Below are positions 1-9,707 of a stretch of 64,000 nt of DNA, in pieces. The stretch lies in contig NZ_JAROCC010000005.1 in NCBI RefSeq assembly GCF_030433715.1, positions 186,001 to 250,000 of the forward strand, given 5' to 3'. The position numbers and the translations under genes are program-made. Source of the DNA: Sporosarcina highlanderae (GTDB lineage Bacteria > Bacillota > Bacilli > Bacillales_A > Planococcaceae). Below the pieces are notes generated by a model, which saw only the letters and a list, made by a program, of their open reading frames with translations, was not told where the DNA came from and did no database searches. The first letter of the stretch is position 1. Each line of letters starts with the position of its first letter.

Positions 1-2302
1 AACGTAAGATGAAAAACTCCTTTTTACGTTCTGTAATATTTAAATAGATTAGTAGAAACACAATTGCTATCGTTAGTATAAGTCCTACAATGAGAAATAC
101 TGTCTGAAACCCCTTCAAGTTCAGATCGATCGTTTCTCCTAAAAAGCTCAGAAGCAGAAAATCTGATAAGCTTTGCTGCGTTGCAATGAATAGAATTGAC
201 ATAAATGCCGTCAATGCAAGAACGATTGTCAAAAGACCGAATCGTAACGGCCGTCTGATCAATTGATGCGTGACGTACGAAAACAGTCCGTTAATCGAGA
301 AGAGGCGCATGAAATTCCATTGTGTCCCTTCACCTTCAAGCCCAGCCCGAGGTGATAACTTTAATGATTTCCGACTTCCCGTTACATAGCCGATTGCAAT
401 AATCGGCAGGATAATGACTAAAACGATTAAAAACTCATGCCATGCCAGTATCTTCAACCAAATATTCGCTATTGCAATCGGAATGAGTGCAAGCATGCTT
501 AATGCAATGATTTCGATGCCTAAGATCGCCATAATCTTTTGTCTTGACCAACCAATTGCACGGAGCATCGCAAATTCGGTAGAGCGACGCAACAAGCTAT
601 GAGTAATGACTGTATAACAAAATACAAAGCTAATGAGTAGAAGATAAGCGAATAATAGTACATTCGTTTTTTCTATTTGTTTTTCTATTGACCAACTGAC
701 ACCTGCTTTTTGCCACCCTTCTTCGACGACTCCAGGCATCCCTTCTTTTGTTGTTCCTAAATTCACATGGACTTTCCCTGAAGCCGAGCCTAACATAATT
801 TCCACCCGATGCCCTGTTTCATCCATAATTCGTTTAGCAACGTCTTCAATTTTACGTTGGCTTGCATCAGATCGCTCTTCCACTCCATCTACGATGACAC
901 GAATGGATGAAATCGGTGGACGATCCCTATAAAAAATCCTCGCATTATGAAGCGGCATGATTGCATCTGGCGAACCCGTATAATACGTATCTTTGTACGG
1001 CAGCGGCAATAGAGGCTTCCTATCGACTGGATTCCCCGCACCATCCTCTATGATCACACTATAATGAGGTGTGTAAATATCAAGGGGATCTCCTTTTTTC
1101 CAAGCTCCTTTAAAAACAGGCTCGATTTTATCCGTATCATACATATCGATGATGTTTAATCCGTAAGCACGACTTTCCCGTTTTTCGGCTTCTTTCCGAT
1201 ATCTCGGCAAATCTTCGCTCAGTGCCGAATGCAATTCATTTGTTTTAAAGAAAGATTGCACTTCCAATGTCGGGATACTTCCCTTTTCCTGCGCTGTATC
1301 TTTGTAGAAAATCGGGGAGTATCTGAATAAATCATTTTGGTTTGAGTACGCAATCCCACGGGGTTCCTCGGTAAATTCGTCTCCTCCAAGCAATGACAGT
1401 TCAACGTTTTTGTAGCGCCACTCCTCAGAAAACGAAGGCAATGTCAGCTTTACGATCTCTTCAGTCGGCAAGTTAGATAAATATTTGCGCGCTCCTTGCG
1501 TAAAGTCTTTTTCTTCTACATTTTCAGGTACTTTAATTTCAGAGATTGTCAATGTTTCAGTCATCTCAGAACGTTGATTCGCGAGTACAATGATTGGAAT
1601 TCCTGTAATTCCATCCCCCTCTAGGCTACTCGCTTCGCTCAACTTATTGCCTATGACAAGGCTGTCCGATAAAGTATACAGCTCCTCTTCAGCTTTAGGG
1701 TCAATCGCGATAAGCATTAACTCGTTCGGAAATCTAAAGGCATATCCAGGCGGCATGTAGTTTTTGAACATGCCATTTTCCTCGCTGAATTTCTCGGATA
1801 ATGGGCCGAAATCCATATCAGGCTCGTTGTATTCCGTAATATGACGATCGTTCCGAATTTCATAATGTGAGATTCCATCAAACACAGTTGTTTGCATTTG
1901 GATTACATGGAAGCTTCCTTTTTCAGCTTCCTTATAATAGGCTCCAATACCGTCCATAGGAATATACCCTATTAGCGATAATGGAGCTGCTGTCTTCACA
2001 CCAGATATACCACGTATTTTTTCCAAGTCATCCATCGAAATTCCACCGTAATTGGCAACGGTTGACTGTGGAGCTACCCATCCATCTTCAAGTCCTGCCG
2101 TCTCCGTGTCCAATTCGGGTAAGACTAAAATATCATACTGGTACCGCCAATTTTCTTCCAAGTCATCTTTTGCCTGGATGACTATTCGGTCCGTGACAGA
2201 TTGCGCCCCCATATATCCAAGCCCAAGCGAACCTAAAATCAAAACAACCGTCAAGAAAAGCGGCCAGCGTTCCCTTATCGTTGCTTTTATATAGTGGAAC
2301 AT
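1..2302 (-). CDS. FtsX-type ABC transporter permease, 3' end cut by window edge
   Basis: Reading the minus strand from an ATG at 2302 (SD AGAGGAG about 9 nt upstream) gives one uninterrupted frame to the window edge, about 767 residues. It opens MFHYIKATIRERWPL, one membrane segment, a large extracytoplasmic domain of roughly 500 residues, and then an FtsX-like block (LLFAYLLLISFVFCYTVITHS, then RRSTEFAMLRAIGWSRQKI). The protein is a clear paralogue of the rightward permease at 2609-5185 (MRTYLQLSIRKRWPL; IISFVFIYTIITHSLLKRS). The family (MacB/FtsX-like permeases) moves lipids, peptides or antimicrobials, or transmits mechanical force, using a separate ATPase. No ATPase for this gene is visible; it may lie beyond the left edge. 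The substrate cannot be told from sequence. Confidence 0.85.
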   Translation of the reverse strand, partial: MFHYIKATIRERWPLFLTVVLILGSLGLGYMGAQSVTDRIVIQAKDDLEENWRYQYDILVLPELDTETAGLEDGWVAPQSTVANYGGISMDDLEKIRGISGVKTAAPLSLIGYIPMDGIGAYYKEAEKGSFHVIQMQTTVFDGISHYEIRNDRHITEYNEPDMDFGPLSEKFSEENGMFKNYMPPGYAFRFPNELMLIAIDPKAEEELYTLSDSLVIGNKLSEASSLEGDGITGIPIIVLANQRSEMTETLTISEIKVPENVEEKDFTQGARKYLSNLPTEEIVKLTLPSFSEEWRYKNVELSLLGGDEFTEEPRGIAYSNQNDLFRYSPIFYKDTAQEKGSIPTLEVQSFFKTNELHSALSEDLPRYRKEAEKRESRAYGLNIIDMYDTDKIEPVFKGAWKKGDPLDIYTPHYSVIIEDGAGNPVDRKPLLPLPYKDTYYTGSPDAIMPLHNARIFYRDRPPISSIRVIVDGVEERSDASQRKIEDVAKRIMDETGHRVEIMLGSASGKVHVNLGTTKEGMPGVVEEGWQKAGVSWSIEKQIEKTNVLLFAYLLLISFVFCYTVITHSLLRRSTEFAMLRAIGWSRQKIMAILGIEIIALSMLALIPIAIANIWLKILAWHEFLIVLVIILPIIAIGYVTGSRKSLKLSPRAGLEGEGTQWNFMRLFSINGLFSYVTHQLIRRPLRFGLLTIVLALTAFMSILFIATQQSLSDFLLLSFLGETIDLNLKGFQTVFLIVGLILTIAIVFLLIYLNITERKKEFFILR

Positions 2303-2608
2303 TTTGAATCTCCTCTTAGTCGTTTCCTCAATTTACAGCCCCCTAATCCATAATCTATTAATTCTTATAGTAACCATATAATAGAATTAATACTTTGTAA
2401 ACACCAATAGACTGAATATTGAAAGAGTGCATGTTTTATTTTGTCGAAAGTTCATACTTTTATAAATTTTCCTATATGGTACTATTATAGTACCTTAATG
2501 GAAAATTCTTGGGGGTTGCAATAGCGGTAGATAGATATAGCAAACCAACAAAATTTCAAAAACACTTAGTAGAATTATTTTCTCTATCTGATATTTAGGG
2601 GGATGTGT
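2303..2608. promoter_or_regulatory. Divergent control region with 17-bp palindrome
   Basis: This 306-bp A+T-rich gap separates two divergent permease genes. At 2478-2494 it holds a perfect odd palindrome, GGTACTAT-T-ATAGTACC, and at about 2365-2384 a related weaker dyad (TATAGTAACCATATA). Paired GTACTA/TAGTAC half-sites are typical of operators for GntR-family (YtrA-like) or similar repressors of ABC exporters; that assignment is inference. A TTTACA-17 bp-TATGGT element on the minus strand could serve the leftward gene. The rightward promoter is unclear, but the palindrome overlaps the best -10-like hexamers (TACTAT, TATTAT), which fits repression. No gene is seen inside. Confidence 0.55.
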
Positions 2609-5185
2609 ATGAGGACATATTTGCAATTATCCATCCGGAAACGATGGCCTTTATATCTTGTCATAGTGACCGTATTAACACTACTTGCAGTCGGTTTCCT
2701 TGGGGCGGTTAAAATTACAGAGGAGCGGGATTTGATCGTAAAAGCGAGTTTGGATAAGCATTGGAGATATGATTATGACATCTTAGTTTTACCGAAAGAT
2801 GGACATTCGTATTCCGAATTTAAACAAGATTATATGCCGCCTAATAATTCAATTATGAACCACAATGGAATTTCAATGAGTGACTGGGAAACAATCAAAT
2901 CCATTGAAGGTATTCAGGTCGCAGCACCAGTTGTCAATTTAGGGTATGTCTACTACAACAATTTATCACTTTTTTATGAACCCGCTCCCGATACCGTTTA
3001 CAAAATCACAACACAATATGATGAATTCAATGGACTTAACTGGGTGACAGGAAAACCTAACATCTTTTGGCATTTTTGGGAACGTATTGCAAAATCGGAC
3101 CAACCTCGTGAATTCAACTTAAATAACTACAGCGAGCGTTCAAATTATTTATCATCCATTATCCATGGGGGAACCAAATTTTTCTATAGCGATATCATGG
3201 GTGAAGCGTCCATTCCAGGCATGAATTGGCAGGCCATACAGATTGTTGGAGTTGATTTCGATCAAGAAACGAAACTTTATAATTTTAGCGCTGATGGAAT
3301 GGAGACTACACTTGCTCCCAAATTGTTTGAACCTACTTCTTCTTCCAATCAATTTTTCGAACGCACGAATATACCAGTGCTTCGGTTAGGGAAAACGGTT
3401 GACGAGGCAAAATTCAATGTGTTGATTGAGGAGTATAATGTTCCGAATGATGTTGAGGAGTTAAAAAGGCATAGTGCCAACCTCTATTCCTATCTTGAAA
3501 GGGAAGTCCCCCATCGTTCAATCATAGAAGCGTCTGTCAATCCAAGGGATGCAGCCTATAAATATGAATCAATTAGCCTGAACATTGAGAATGGGAAACG
3601 CATAAGGGAAAATCGCGTGACCCCCCAAATTACATCCCTATCCTTTGGAATAACGTCTCCCATCCCGTTTCAATCCGTTACGAACACTCTTGATTCAAAA
3701 ATACCAATGTTCGAGCTTGCGTCAAGCACTATTGGACTTGGACATTATGAACCTGGATTATCGGGTTATATCCAATTCAATTCACGGGGAAAGTATATGC
3801 CCGACGATATCTCCCCTGTTTTTGCGGATAGTTATGAAAGAGGCGGTTTTATCGAAATTTGGAATCCGATGCGCCCTCGCATCGTACAGGATGGAGATGG
3901 CAATACGTATACAGACAAATGGCTATACCCTACTTGGGGAGGACAATCCTATTTTCCGCAACCACCCGACTTTGTTACGTCCATTGAAAGCGCAATCGCT
4001 TTAAGGCCAGATGTAAAAAAGCCTCTTTCTTCCATTCGAGTTGTTGTCGAAGGTGTAGAAACACGCAGTGAAGAAAACCTTCAAAAAGTACAGCGCATCG
4101 CCGATGAAATACGTGTAAAAACAGGACATAATGCAGAAATCATGATCGGTTCAAGTGCAGCAAAAGTGCATGTGACACTTCCGACGATTTCAGGGGATCA
4201 GCCAATGGTTTTGGAAGAGTCTTGGCAAATGACAGGATTTTCATGGGATGTGCAGAGGACGATGAACCGAAGCAGCATGATCCTTTTCACTTATTTGGCT
4301 ATCATTAGTTTTGTATTCATCTATACGATCATCACCCATAGCCTGTTGAAACGGTCAGCTGATTTTGCGATTCTTCGATCGGTTGGTTGGAAGCGGAAAA
4401 AGATTATTCGTATTCTGCTCGTTGAAGTACTGCTTATTTCGATACTTCCAGTCATTCCATTTTCAATTGTGAATCGTTCTTTTGCAATTGGGGATGGCTA
4501 CCAAAGCATTTTCTTATTCCTGATTTTATTCTTGATCACTGGAATTAGCTACTATTCGGGCAGCCGCCACTCCATTTTACAAACACCGCGGCAGGCGCTG
4601 AACAGTGAAGTGAAGGACAGCAGTGCTTTCCGACTTTTGAATATTAGAAGCATTACCGGATTTGCATACAATCAAATGTTCCGTAGGCCGGCACGTTTTT
4701 TACTACTTGCCCTTGTAATTGCAATGACATCGTTCATGATTTTCATCATCCTATCGACACAACAATCATTGCAGAATGAATTGCATGTAAGTTTTGTTGG
4801 GGAAACGTTAAACATGCAACTTTCCGGACTTCAAAACCTGTATGTGGCAATGGGGGTCATCCTCACAACCGCCGTCATGCTTTTATTGATTTACTTGAAC
4901 TTGTCTGAACGGCAAAAGGAATTTCACGTGTTAAAAGCAATCGGCTGGAAGTTCAAACTGGTGCGCACTTATTTGATCATCGAAGCGATTGGCATATCAG
5001 CAATTGGAACAATTGTTGGAAGTACAGCAGCGCTCATCCTTTTGTTGCAGGTACCCTCCTTTCAGATTACTTGGTGGATCGGCATCCTTGTTTTAGCTAT
5101 GCCCGTTCTGCAACAGTTGATATTTACGTTATTTCTTGTAACGATGATGAACCGGAAAGGAACTTCCATGCTGAAGGAAGCCTGA
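2609..5185 (+). CDS. FtsX-type ABC transporter permease
   Basis: 858-residue membrane protein. The start at 2609 is chosen over the ATG at 2603 because the AGGGGG at 2597-2602 is spaced correctly only for 2609, and because MRTYLQLSIRKRWPL then aligns with the N-terminus of the divergent paralogue. One membrane segment at about residues 15-35 is followed by a long extracytoplasmic domain to about residue 545, then an FtsX-like block at about 560-690 and a second one at about 715-850. The overall plan resembles MacB-like/YtrF permeases. It ends 23 nt before the start of the ATPase gene, so the two are almost certainly an operon and one transporter. Substrate unknown. Confidence 0.88.
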   Translation: MRTYLQLSIRKRWPLYLVIVTVLTLLAVGFLGAVKITEERDLIVKASLDKHWRYDYDILVLPKDGHSYSEFKQDYMPPNNSIMNHNGISMSDWETIKSIEGIQVAAPVVNLGYVYYNNLSLFYEPAPDTVYKITTQYDEFNGLNWVTGKPNIFWHFWERIAKSDQPREFNLNNYSERSNYLSSIIHGGTKFFYSDIMGEASIPGMNWQAIQIVGVDFDQETKLYNFSADGMETTLAPKLFEPTSSSNQFFERTNIPVLRLGKTVDEAKFNVLIEEYNVPNDVEELKRHSANLYSYLEREVPHRSIIEASVNPRDAAYKYESISLNIENGKRIRENRVTPQITSLSFGITSPIPFQSVTNTLDSKIPMFELASSTIGLGHYEPGLSGYIQFNSRGKYMPDDISPVFADSYERGGFIEIWNPMRPRIVQDGDGNTYTDKWLYPTWGGQSYFPQPPDFVTSIESAIALRPDVKKPLSSIRVVVEGVETRSEENLQKVQRIADEIRVKTGHNAEIMIGSSAAKVHVTLPTISGDQPMVLEESWQMTGFSWDVQRTMNRSSMILFTYLAIISFVFIYTIITHSLLKRSADFAILRSVGWKRKKIIRILLVEVLLISILPVIPFSIVNRSFAIGDGYQSIFLFLILFLITGISYYSGSRHSILQTPRQALNSEVKDSSAFRLLNIRSITGFAYNQMFRRPARFLLLALVIAMTSFMIFIILSTQQSLQNELHVSFVGETLNMQLSGLQNLYVAMGVILTTAVMLLLIYLNLSERQKEFHVLKAIGWKFKLVRTYLIIEAIGISAIGTIVGSTAALILLLQVPSFQITWWIGILVLAMPVLQQLIFTLFLVTMMNRKGTSMLKEA

Positions 5186-5208
5186 ATGCCGGTAAGGAGA
5201 TGATAGAA

Positions 5209-5907
5209 ATGATTGATGTGAAGAATGTCAAAAAAAGCTTTATAACCGGAAATAGCAAGACAACAATTTTAAATGATGTTACCTTTTCCATTGAACGCGG
5301 TAGTTATGTTGCGATCACCGGTCCATCGGGTTCTGGTAAATCTACGTTACTCAATGTTATAGGCGGGCTTGAACCGATAGATGCCGGAGAAATCTACGTT
5401 AACCGGGATCCCGTCCATCGATTGAATGACGATGAAATGGCGGAAATGCGTGCGAGTATCATCGGCTATGTGTTTCAACAGTTTCACCTGTTGCCGACAG
5501 CCACCGCATTGGAAAATGTTATGATGCCGCTGTTATCGACAACCTCTTCTAAAGAGGTTGTCGAACTTGCAAAAGAATCACTCAAGCGCGTCGGTCTTGA
5601 ACACCGGATGAATCACCTGCCAAGTAAACTTTCTGGTGGCGAACAACAGCGGGTTGCAATCGCCCGCGCGATGGTCATTCAACCAAGGATATTGTTGGCG
5701 GACGAACCGACAGGAAATTTGGATTCTGAAACAGGAATGCGGATCATCGATTTAATTGAAGGTCTACGTATAGAGCAAAAAATGACTATCGTATTAGTGA
5801 CACATGATTTGGATCTCGCAGCCAGAGCGGATTCCATTATTCATGTGCGAGATGGGAAAGTAGGTTATATTGAACAGAATTTAGCGGAAAAGGTAACACA
5901 GGCATAA
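5209..5907 (+). CDS. ABC transporter ATP-binding protein, LolD/MacB type
   Basis: 232-residue ATPase with Walker A GPSGSGKST, a Q-loop in VFQQFHLLPTA, signature LSGGEQQR, Walker B ILLADEPTGNLD and the switch histidine in VTHDLDLA. These fit the LolD/FtsE/MacB subfamily, which partners FtsX-like permeases. The frame is open upstream, but AAGGAG at 5194-5199 sits 9 nt before the ATG at 5209, giving the start MIDVKNVKKSF; the in-frame ATG at 5200 touches the SD. It lies directly downstream of the rightward permease and is followed by a strong terminator, so it closes the operon. It could also energise the divergent paralogue. Confidence 0.93.
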   Translation: MIDVKNVKKSFITGNSKTTILNDVTFSIERGSYVAITGPSGSGKSTLLNVIGGLEPIDAGEIYVNRDPVHRLNDDEMAEMRASIIGYVFQQFHLLPTATALENVMMPLLSTTSSKEVVELAKESLKRVGLEHRMNHLPSKLSGGEQQRVAIARAMVIQPRILLADEPTGNLDSETGMRIIDLIEGLRIEQKMTIVLVTHDLDLAARADSIIHVRDGKVGYIEQNLAEKVTQA

Positions 5908-5916
5908 CTCAACTCA

Positions 5917-5950
5917 AAAGGCGAGCTTCCTTAAATGGAGGCTCGCCTTT
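5917..5950. terminator. Bidirectional terminator between ABC operon and recG
   Basis: Inverted repeat AAAGGCGAGC..TCC / GGAGGCTCGCCTTT with a short TTAAAT loop and one internal mismatch. The A and T ends let it work from both sides, serving the rightward ABC operon and the leftward recG operon. Confidence 0.8.
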
Positions 5951-5987
5951 AGTATTAGAAACTTATCTTCGAGAAACAACTGTTCCT

Positions 5988-8036
5988 TCAATCCATTCGC
6001 TCTTGAGAAAGCGCACCGGATTGCTCCAAGTCTTCTCTTAGGAATTTATATTCCGGGGAGGTCCAGAAACTGTCGGATGACAGCATTTTCTCAGCATCTT
6101 GACGGGCGGTTTCCAAAGCACGGTAGTCATGGACGAGGTCCGCCATCTTGAATTCAGGCATTCCGCTTTGCTTTTTGCCGAAGAAATCGCCCGCTCCTCT
6201 TAGTTCGAGGTCCTTTTCTGCAAGGAGGAATCCGTCATTTGTTTCCGTCATCGATTGCATCCGTTCTTTACCTTCCTCGTTTTTCGGATCGGCAAGAAGT
6301 ACACAGTATGATTGATTAGCACCCCGCCCTACTCTTCCTCGTAATTGGTGGAGTTGTGCTAATCCGAAACGGGTTGCGTCGTAAATGAGCATAAACGTCG
6401 CATTTGGAACGTTTACACCAACTTCAACAACTGTTGTTGAAACGAGGCAGTCGATTTTCCCGTCGCTGAAATCACGCATGATTTCGTCCTTTTCATCAGG
6501 ATGCAGACGACCGTGCATAAGTCCGACCGTATACCGTCCGGCAAAATGATGGGTGAGCTGCGCATGGACATCCACAGCATTTTGCACATCAAGCTTGTCC
6601 GATTCCTCTATTAGTGGACAAATCACATAAGCCTGGCGACCCGCATGTAATTCCTTCTCCATTTTCCTTAATACAGGTAGTAACGACTCTTCTTTCAACC
6701 AATACGTTTCGATTTGTTTACGCCCTGCTGGCATTTCATCCAAAATCGAAACGTCCATTTCACCAAATGCCGTGATTGCCAAAGTCCTTGGGATTGGAGT
6801 GGCTGTCATGAAGAGAACATCCGGATTCAACCCTTTTTCCCTTAGCACACGGCGTTGCTCTACACCGAACCGATGTTGCTCATCTGTTATGACAAGACCC
6901 AATTTGGAGAAACTGACATCCGGTTGAATAAGGGCATGTGTCCCGATCAATAAATCGATTTCCCCGTTCGCTAAATTCTCCAATATATGTCTTCTGGCCT
7001 TCCCCTTTGTAGATCCCGAAAGAAAGGCGACTCGCACCCCGAATGGTTCAAGCCAGGAAGAAAGTGAATTGACATGCTGTTCAGCAAGGATTTCTGTTGG
7101 GGCCATCAGCGCTCCTTGGAAACCCGCTGTGATGGCAGCATATAGTGCAATCGCCGCAACGACAGTCTTCCCGGAACCAACATCCCCTTGAAGAAGGCGA
7201 TTCATCCGGCTTGAGCTTTTCAATTCGGCACATAGTTCATTGACAACTCTCTTTTGGGCACCAGTTAACTCGAACGGCAATGAAGAAATAAATGCTTTCA
7301 AACGGTCAAGATCATAGTGGATGAATGTCCCTTTTTCGGCATCCTTCCGTATTTTCTTCATCCCGATCATCTTCAATTGGAATTTAAGCAATTCTTCATA
7401 GACAAATCTTCTTCTTGCTTGTTTTACATCTGTTGGTGATTTCGGAAAATGTACCATTTCCAAAGCTTCACTGATGGATGGCAGCATATAGGACTCTCTG
7501 ATGGAAGCCGGTAATACTTCTTCCATTTCATCTGCACACAAGTCAAGCGCACTTCTCATATATTTCCGGAATGTCTTTTGGTGCATCACATTTTTCAAGC
7601 TGTAAACAGGTTCGAAATCCGCATGGTCAGTTTTAGGTCCCTCGCTGAAATTGCTGACATTGATCACTTGCCTGCCGCGATCCCATTTGCCTGTCACAGT
7701 TACGATCATTCCAATTGAGAGGCGTTCTTTTAAATAATGCTGATTGAAGAATACCGCTTTGACAAGATGAGGGCCTGAGAGGAGTCTGATTTGCAAGCGC
7801 GAACGGTTTCTCCCTAAAAAAAGAACGGAAGGCTCGCTTTCGACCCTTCCTTCAATCGTAACCCGTTCATTATGCGGTGTATCCGCCAAATCTTTCAATC
7901 TAAAATCTTCATGTCGATAGGGAAAGGTATTGATCAAATCCCCTATCGTTTCAATCCCTAATTTTCCAAGCCGTTCGGCAGATGCCTTCCCTACACCATT
8001 TAATGAAGTGACCGCGTCATGAATTGACGGTGTCAT
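5988..8036 (-). CDS. recG: ATP-dependent DNA helicase RecG
   Basis: 682-residue superfamily 2 helicase that reverses stalled forks and processes branched DNA. The N-terminal wedge/OB region (about 1-240) precedes Walker A GDVGSGKT (about 284-291), the DEQH box (about 385-388), and motif VI HQLRGRVGRG near the C-terminus. Length equals that of B. subtilis RecG when the ATG at 8036 is used; the frame is open further upstream but that part overlaps sdaAA and is not conserved. The start lies 20 nt inside the end of sdaAA, so translation is likely coupled. It is the last gene of the leftward fakA-sdaAB-sdaAA-recG block and is followed by the terminator at 5917-5950. Confidence 0.96.
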   Translation of the reverse strand: MTPSIHDAVTSLNGVGKASAERLGKLGIETIGDLINTFPYRHEDFRLKDLADTPHNERVTIEGRVESEPSVLFLGRNRSRLQIRLLSGPHLVKAVFFNQHYLKERLSIGMIVTVTGKWDRGRQVINVSNFSEGPKTDHADFEPVYSLKNVMHQKTFRKYMRSALDLCADEMEEVLPASIRESYMLPSISEALEMVHFPKSPTDVKQARRRFVYEELLKFQLKMIGMKKIRKDAEKGTFIHYDLDRLKAFISSLPFELTGAQKRVVNELCAELKSSSRMNRLLQGDVGSGKTVVAAIALYAAITAGFQGALMAPTEILAEQHVNSLSSWLEPFGVRVAFLSGSTKGKARRHILENLANGEIDLLIGTHALIQPDVSFSKLGLVITDEQHRFGVEQRRVLREKGLNPDVLFMTATPIPRTLAITAFGEMDVSILDEMPAGRKQIETYWLKEESLLPVLRKMEKELHAGRQAYVICPLIEESDKLDVQNAVDVHAQLTHHFAGRYTVGLMHGRLHPDEKDEIMRDFSDGKIDCLVSTTVVEVGVNVPNATFMLIYDATRFGLAQLHQLRGRVGRGANQSYCVLLADPKNEEGKERMQSMTETNDGFLLAEKDLELRGAGDFFGKKQSGMPEFKMADLVHDYRALETARQDAEKMLSSDSFWTSPEYKFLREDLEQSGALSQERMD

Positions 8037-8925
8037 TGACCGCTCTATCCTTCCCGAATATCTTAGCCTCAAGCCATTTGCCGGTAGGTGTAGCGGCAAG
8101 ACCGCCCTTCGCAGTCTCTCTTAGAGCAGACGGCATCGTTTGTCCGATTCTGTGCATCGCTTCAATTACTTCGTCGGTAGGGATTCTGCTGACGACTCCT
8201 GCAAGGGCCATGTCTGCTCCGACAAGTGCTTTTGCTGCCCCCATCGCATTCCGTTTCACACATGGCACTTCAACCAAACCGGCAACAGGGTCACAAACAA
8301 GTCCAAGCATGTTTTTCATTACGATTGAGAATGCTTCTGCACTTTGTTGTGGTGTTCCGCCAGCCATTTCTACAATTGCTGCTGCAGCCATGGAAGCTGC
8401 AGACCCAGTTTCTGCCTGACATCCGCCAGCTGCCCCAGAGATGGATGCGTTATTGGCGACGACAAAACCAAAAGCACCTGAAGTGAATAGATAGTTCACC
8501 ATTTGCTCTCTTGTTGGGTTCAACTTCTCTTTCACCGCAAAAAGTGTTCCTGGCACAATGCCTGCAGCTCCAGCTGTCGGAGTTGCACAAATCATTCCCA
8601 TTGCGGCATTCACTTCATTTGTCGCAACAGCTTTGCTGACCGCGTCTAAAATGAGGTCGCCGGATAGAGATTTCCCCGATTTAATATAGTTTTGAATGAG
8701 GACTGCATCTCCACCAGTTAAACCAGAGGTAGATTTCACTCCTTGAAGTCCCTGCTCGACAGCACTTTCCATCACAGTAAGATTATTATCCATCTGCGCG
8801 ATAATATCTTCACGTGACCGTTTTGTTATAAGCATTTCCTGCTCTATCATGATTTCAGAAATAGGTTTGTTTTGTGTCTCAGCCAATGAAACAAGTTCCT
8901 TAACTGAACTGAATAGTACTTCCAT
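8017..8925 (-). CDS. sdaAA: L-serine dehydratase, alpha subunit
   Basis: 302-residue catalytic subunit of the iron-sulfur, PLP-independent L-serine ammonia-lyase (serine to pyruvate plus ammonia). Family motifs include cysteines in GMICATPTAGAAG, GGCQAETG and LVCDPVAGLVEVPC, which hold the 4Fe-4S cluster. AGGAGG precedes the ATG at 8925. The beta subunit gene sdaAB is 14 nt upstream, so both halves of the enzyme are co-expressed. The 3' end overlaps recG by 20 nt. The order sdaAB-sdaAA-recG is the same in B. subtilis. Confidence 0.96.
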   Translation of the reverse strand: MEVLFSSVKELVSLAETQNKPISEIMIEQEMLITKRSREDIIAQMDNNLTVMESAVEQGLQGVKSTSGLTGGDAVLIQNYIKSGKSLSGDLILDAVSKAVATNEVNAAMGMICATPTAGAAGIVPGTLFAVKEKLNPTREQMVNYLFTSGAFGFVVANNASISGAAGGCQAETGSAASMAAAAIVEMAGGTPQQSAEAFSIVMKNMLGLVCDPVAGLVEVPCVKRNAMGAAKALVGADMALAGVVSRIPTDEVIEAMHRIGQTMPSALRETAKGGLAATPTGKWLEAKIFGKDRAVNDTVNS

Positions 8926-8939
8926 ATTTATATTCCTCC

Positions 8940-9602
8940 TTAATTTGCCAATGTCGACACTTGAGTGACATTCGGCAAGGATTTCAATTCATCTAATAAT
9001 GTTTCATCAAACATTTGGTCGACCTCGATGACCATAAGTGCCATTTTCCCTTTTTCTTTCCGGCCAACTTCCATATGGGCAATATTCATGCCTTGAGAAG
9101 CAATTGCATTGGAAACGTTTGCAATGACACCTGCACGGTCATCATGTACAACAAGTAGCGCTGGGAAATGGCCAGATAGGCGAAGTGGGAAACCATTTAG
9201 CTCCGTCACTTCCATTGTTCCCCCACCAATTGAAATGCCAACGAGCTCCATCTCACCTTGGCTATCCCCAATTACGATTTTTGCCGTATTCGGATGCTCG
9301 GCTTCCTCTTCCTCAGGAATGAATTCAAATGTCATTCCAAGTGCCGCCGCATCTTCAAAAGACGTTTTGATCCTTTCATCAAATGTATCATAATCTAATA
9401 ATCCACCGATAATTGCAACGTCAGTTCCATGGCCTTTATATGTTTCCGCAAAAGAACCATAGAGATAAATTTTCGCCCATTCCGGTTGTCTTCCAAACAA
9501 ATCTCTTGCTACACGGCCAATGCGGGCAGCACCAGCGGTATGTGAAGATGAAGGTCCTATCATGACGGGACCGATTATTTCAAAAACAGATCTGTATTTC
9601 AT
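8940..9602 (-). CDS. sdaAB: L-serine dehydratase, beta subunit with ACT domain
   Basis: 220-residue partner of SdaAA. The N-terminus SVFEIIGPVMIGPSSSHTAG is the SDH-beta signature, and the last 75 residues (FPALLVVHDDRAGVIANVSN onward) form an ACT domain that probably binds serine as a regulatory or delivery site. It begins 53 nt downstream of the fakA terminator, so the sda genes may have their own start or depend on read-through; no convincing promoter is visible in the short gap. Confidence 0.95.
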   Translation of the reverse strand: MKYRSVFEIIGPVMIGPSSSHTAGAARIGRVARDLFGRQPEWAKIYLYGSFAETYKGHGTDVAIIGGLLDYDTFDERIKTSFEDAAALGMTFEFIPEEEEAEHPNTAKIVIGDSQGEMELVGISIGGGTMEVTELNGFPLRLSGHFPALLVVHDDRAGVIANVSNAIASQGMNIAHMEVGRKEKGKMALMVIEVDQMFDETLLDELKSLPNVTQVSTLAN

Positions 9603-9654
9603 TCAAAATACCCCCTAGTTAAAAGACAAGCATGAATTCATTTTACATGATAAA

Positions 9655-9697
9655 GACAAAATAGAAAAGACGGCACGCTCGTCAAGAGCACACCGTC
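9655..9697 (-). terminator. Terminator after fakA
   Basis: On the minus strand GACGGTGTGCTC, loop TTGAC, GAGCGTGCCGTC (12-bp stem with G-T pairs) followed by TTTTCTATTTT. It separates fakA from sdaAB, making partial attenuation of the downstream genes likely. Confidence 0.75.
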
Positions 9698-9707
9698 ATT
9701 TCTATTT

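Noticed and set aside
1219-1404. 61-codon minus-strand frame
   Set aside because: Lies in another frame inside the partial permease gene, with no SD and no recognisable product.
3690-4004. 104-codon plus-strand frame
   Set aside because: Out-of-frame shadow within the rightward permease gene.
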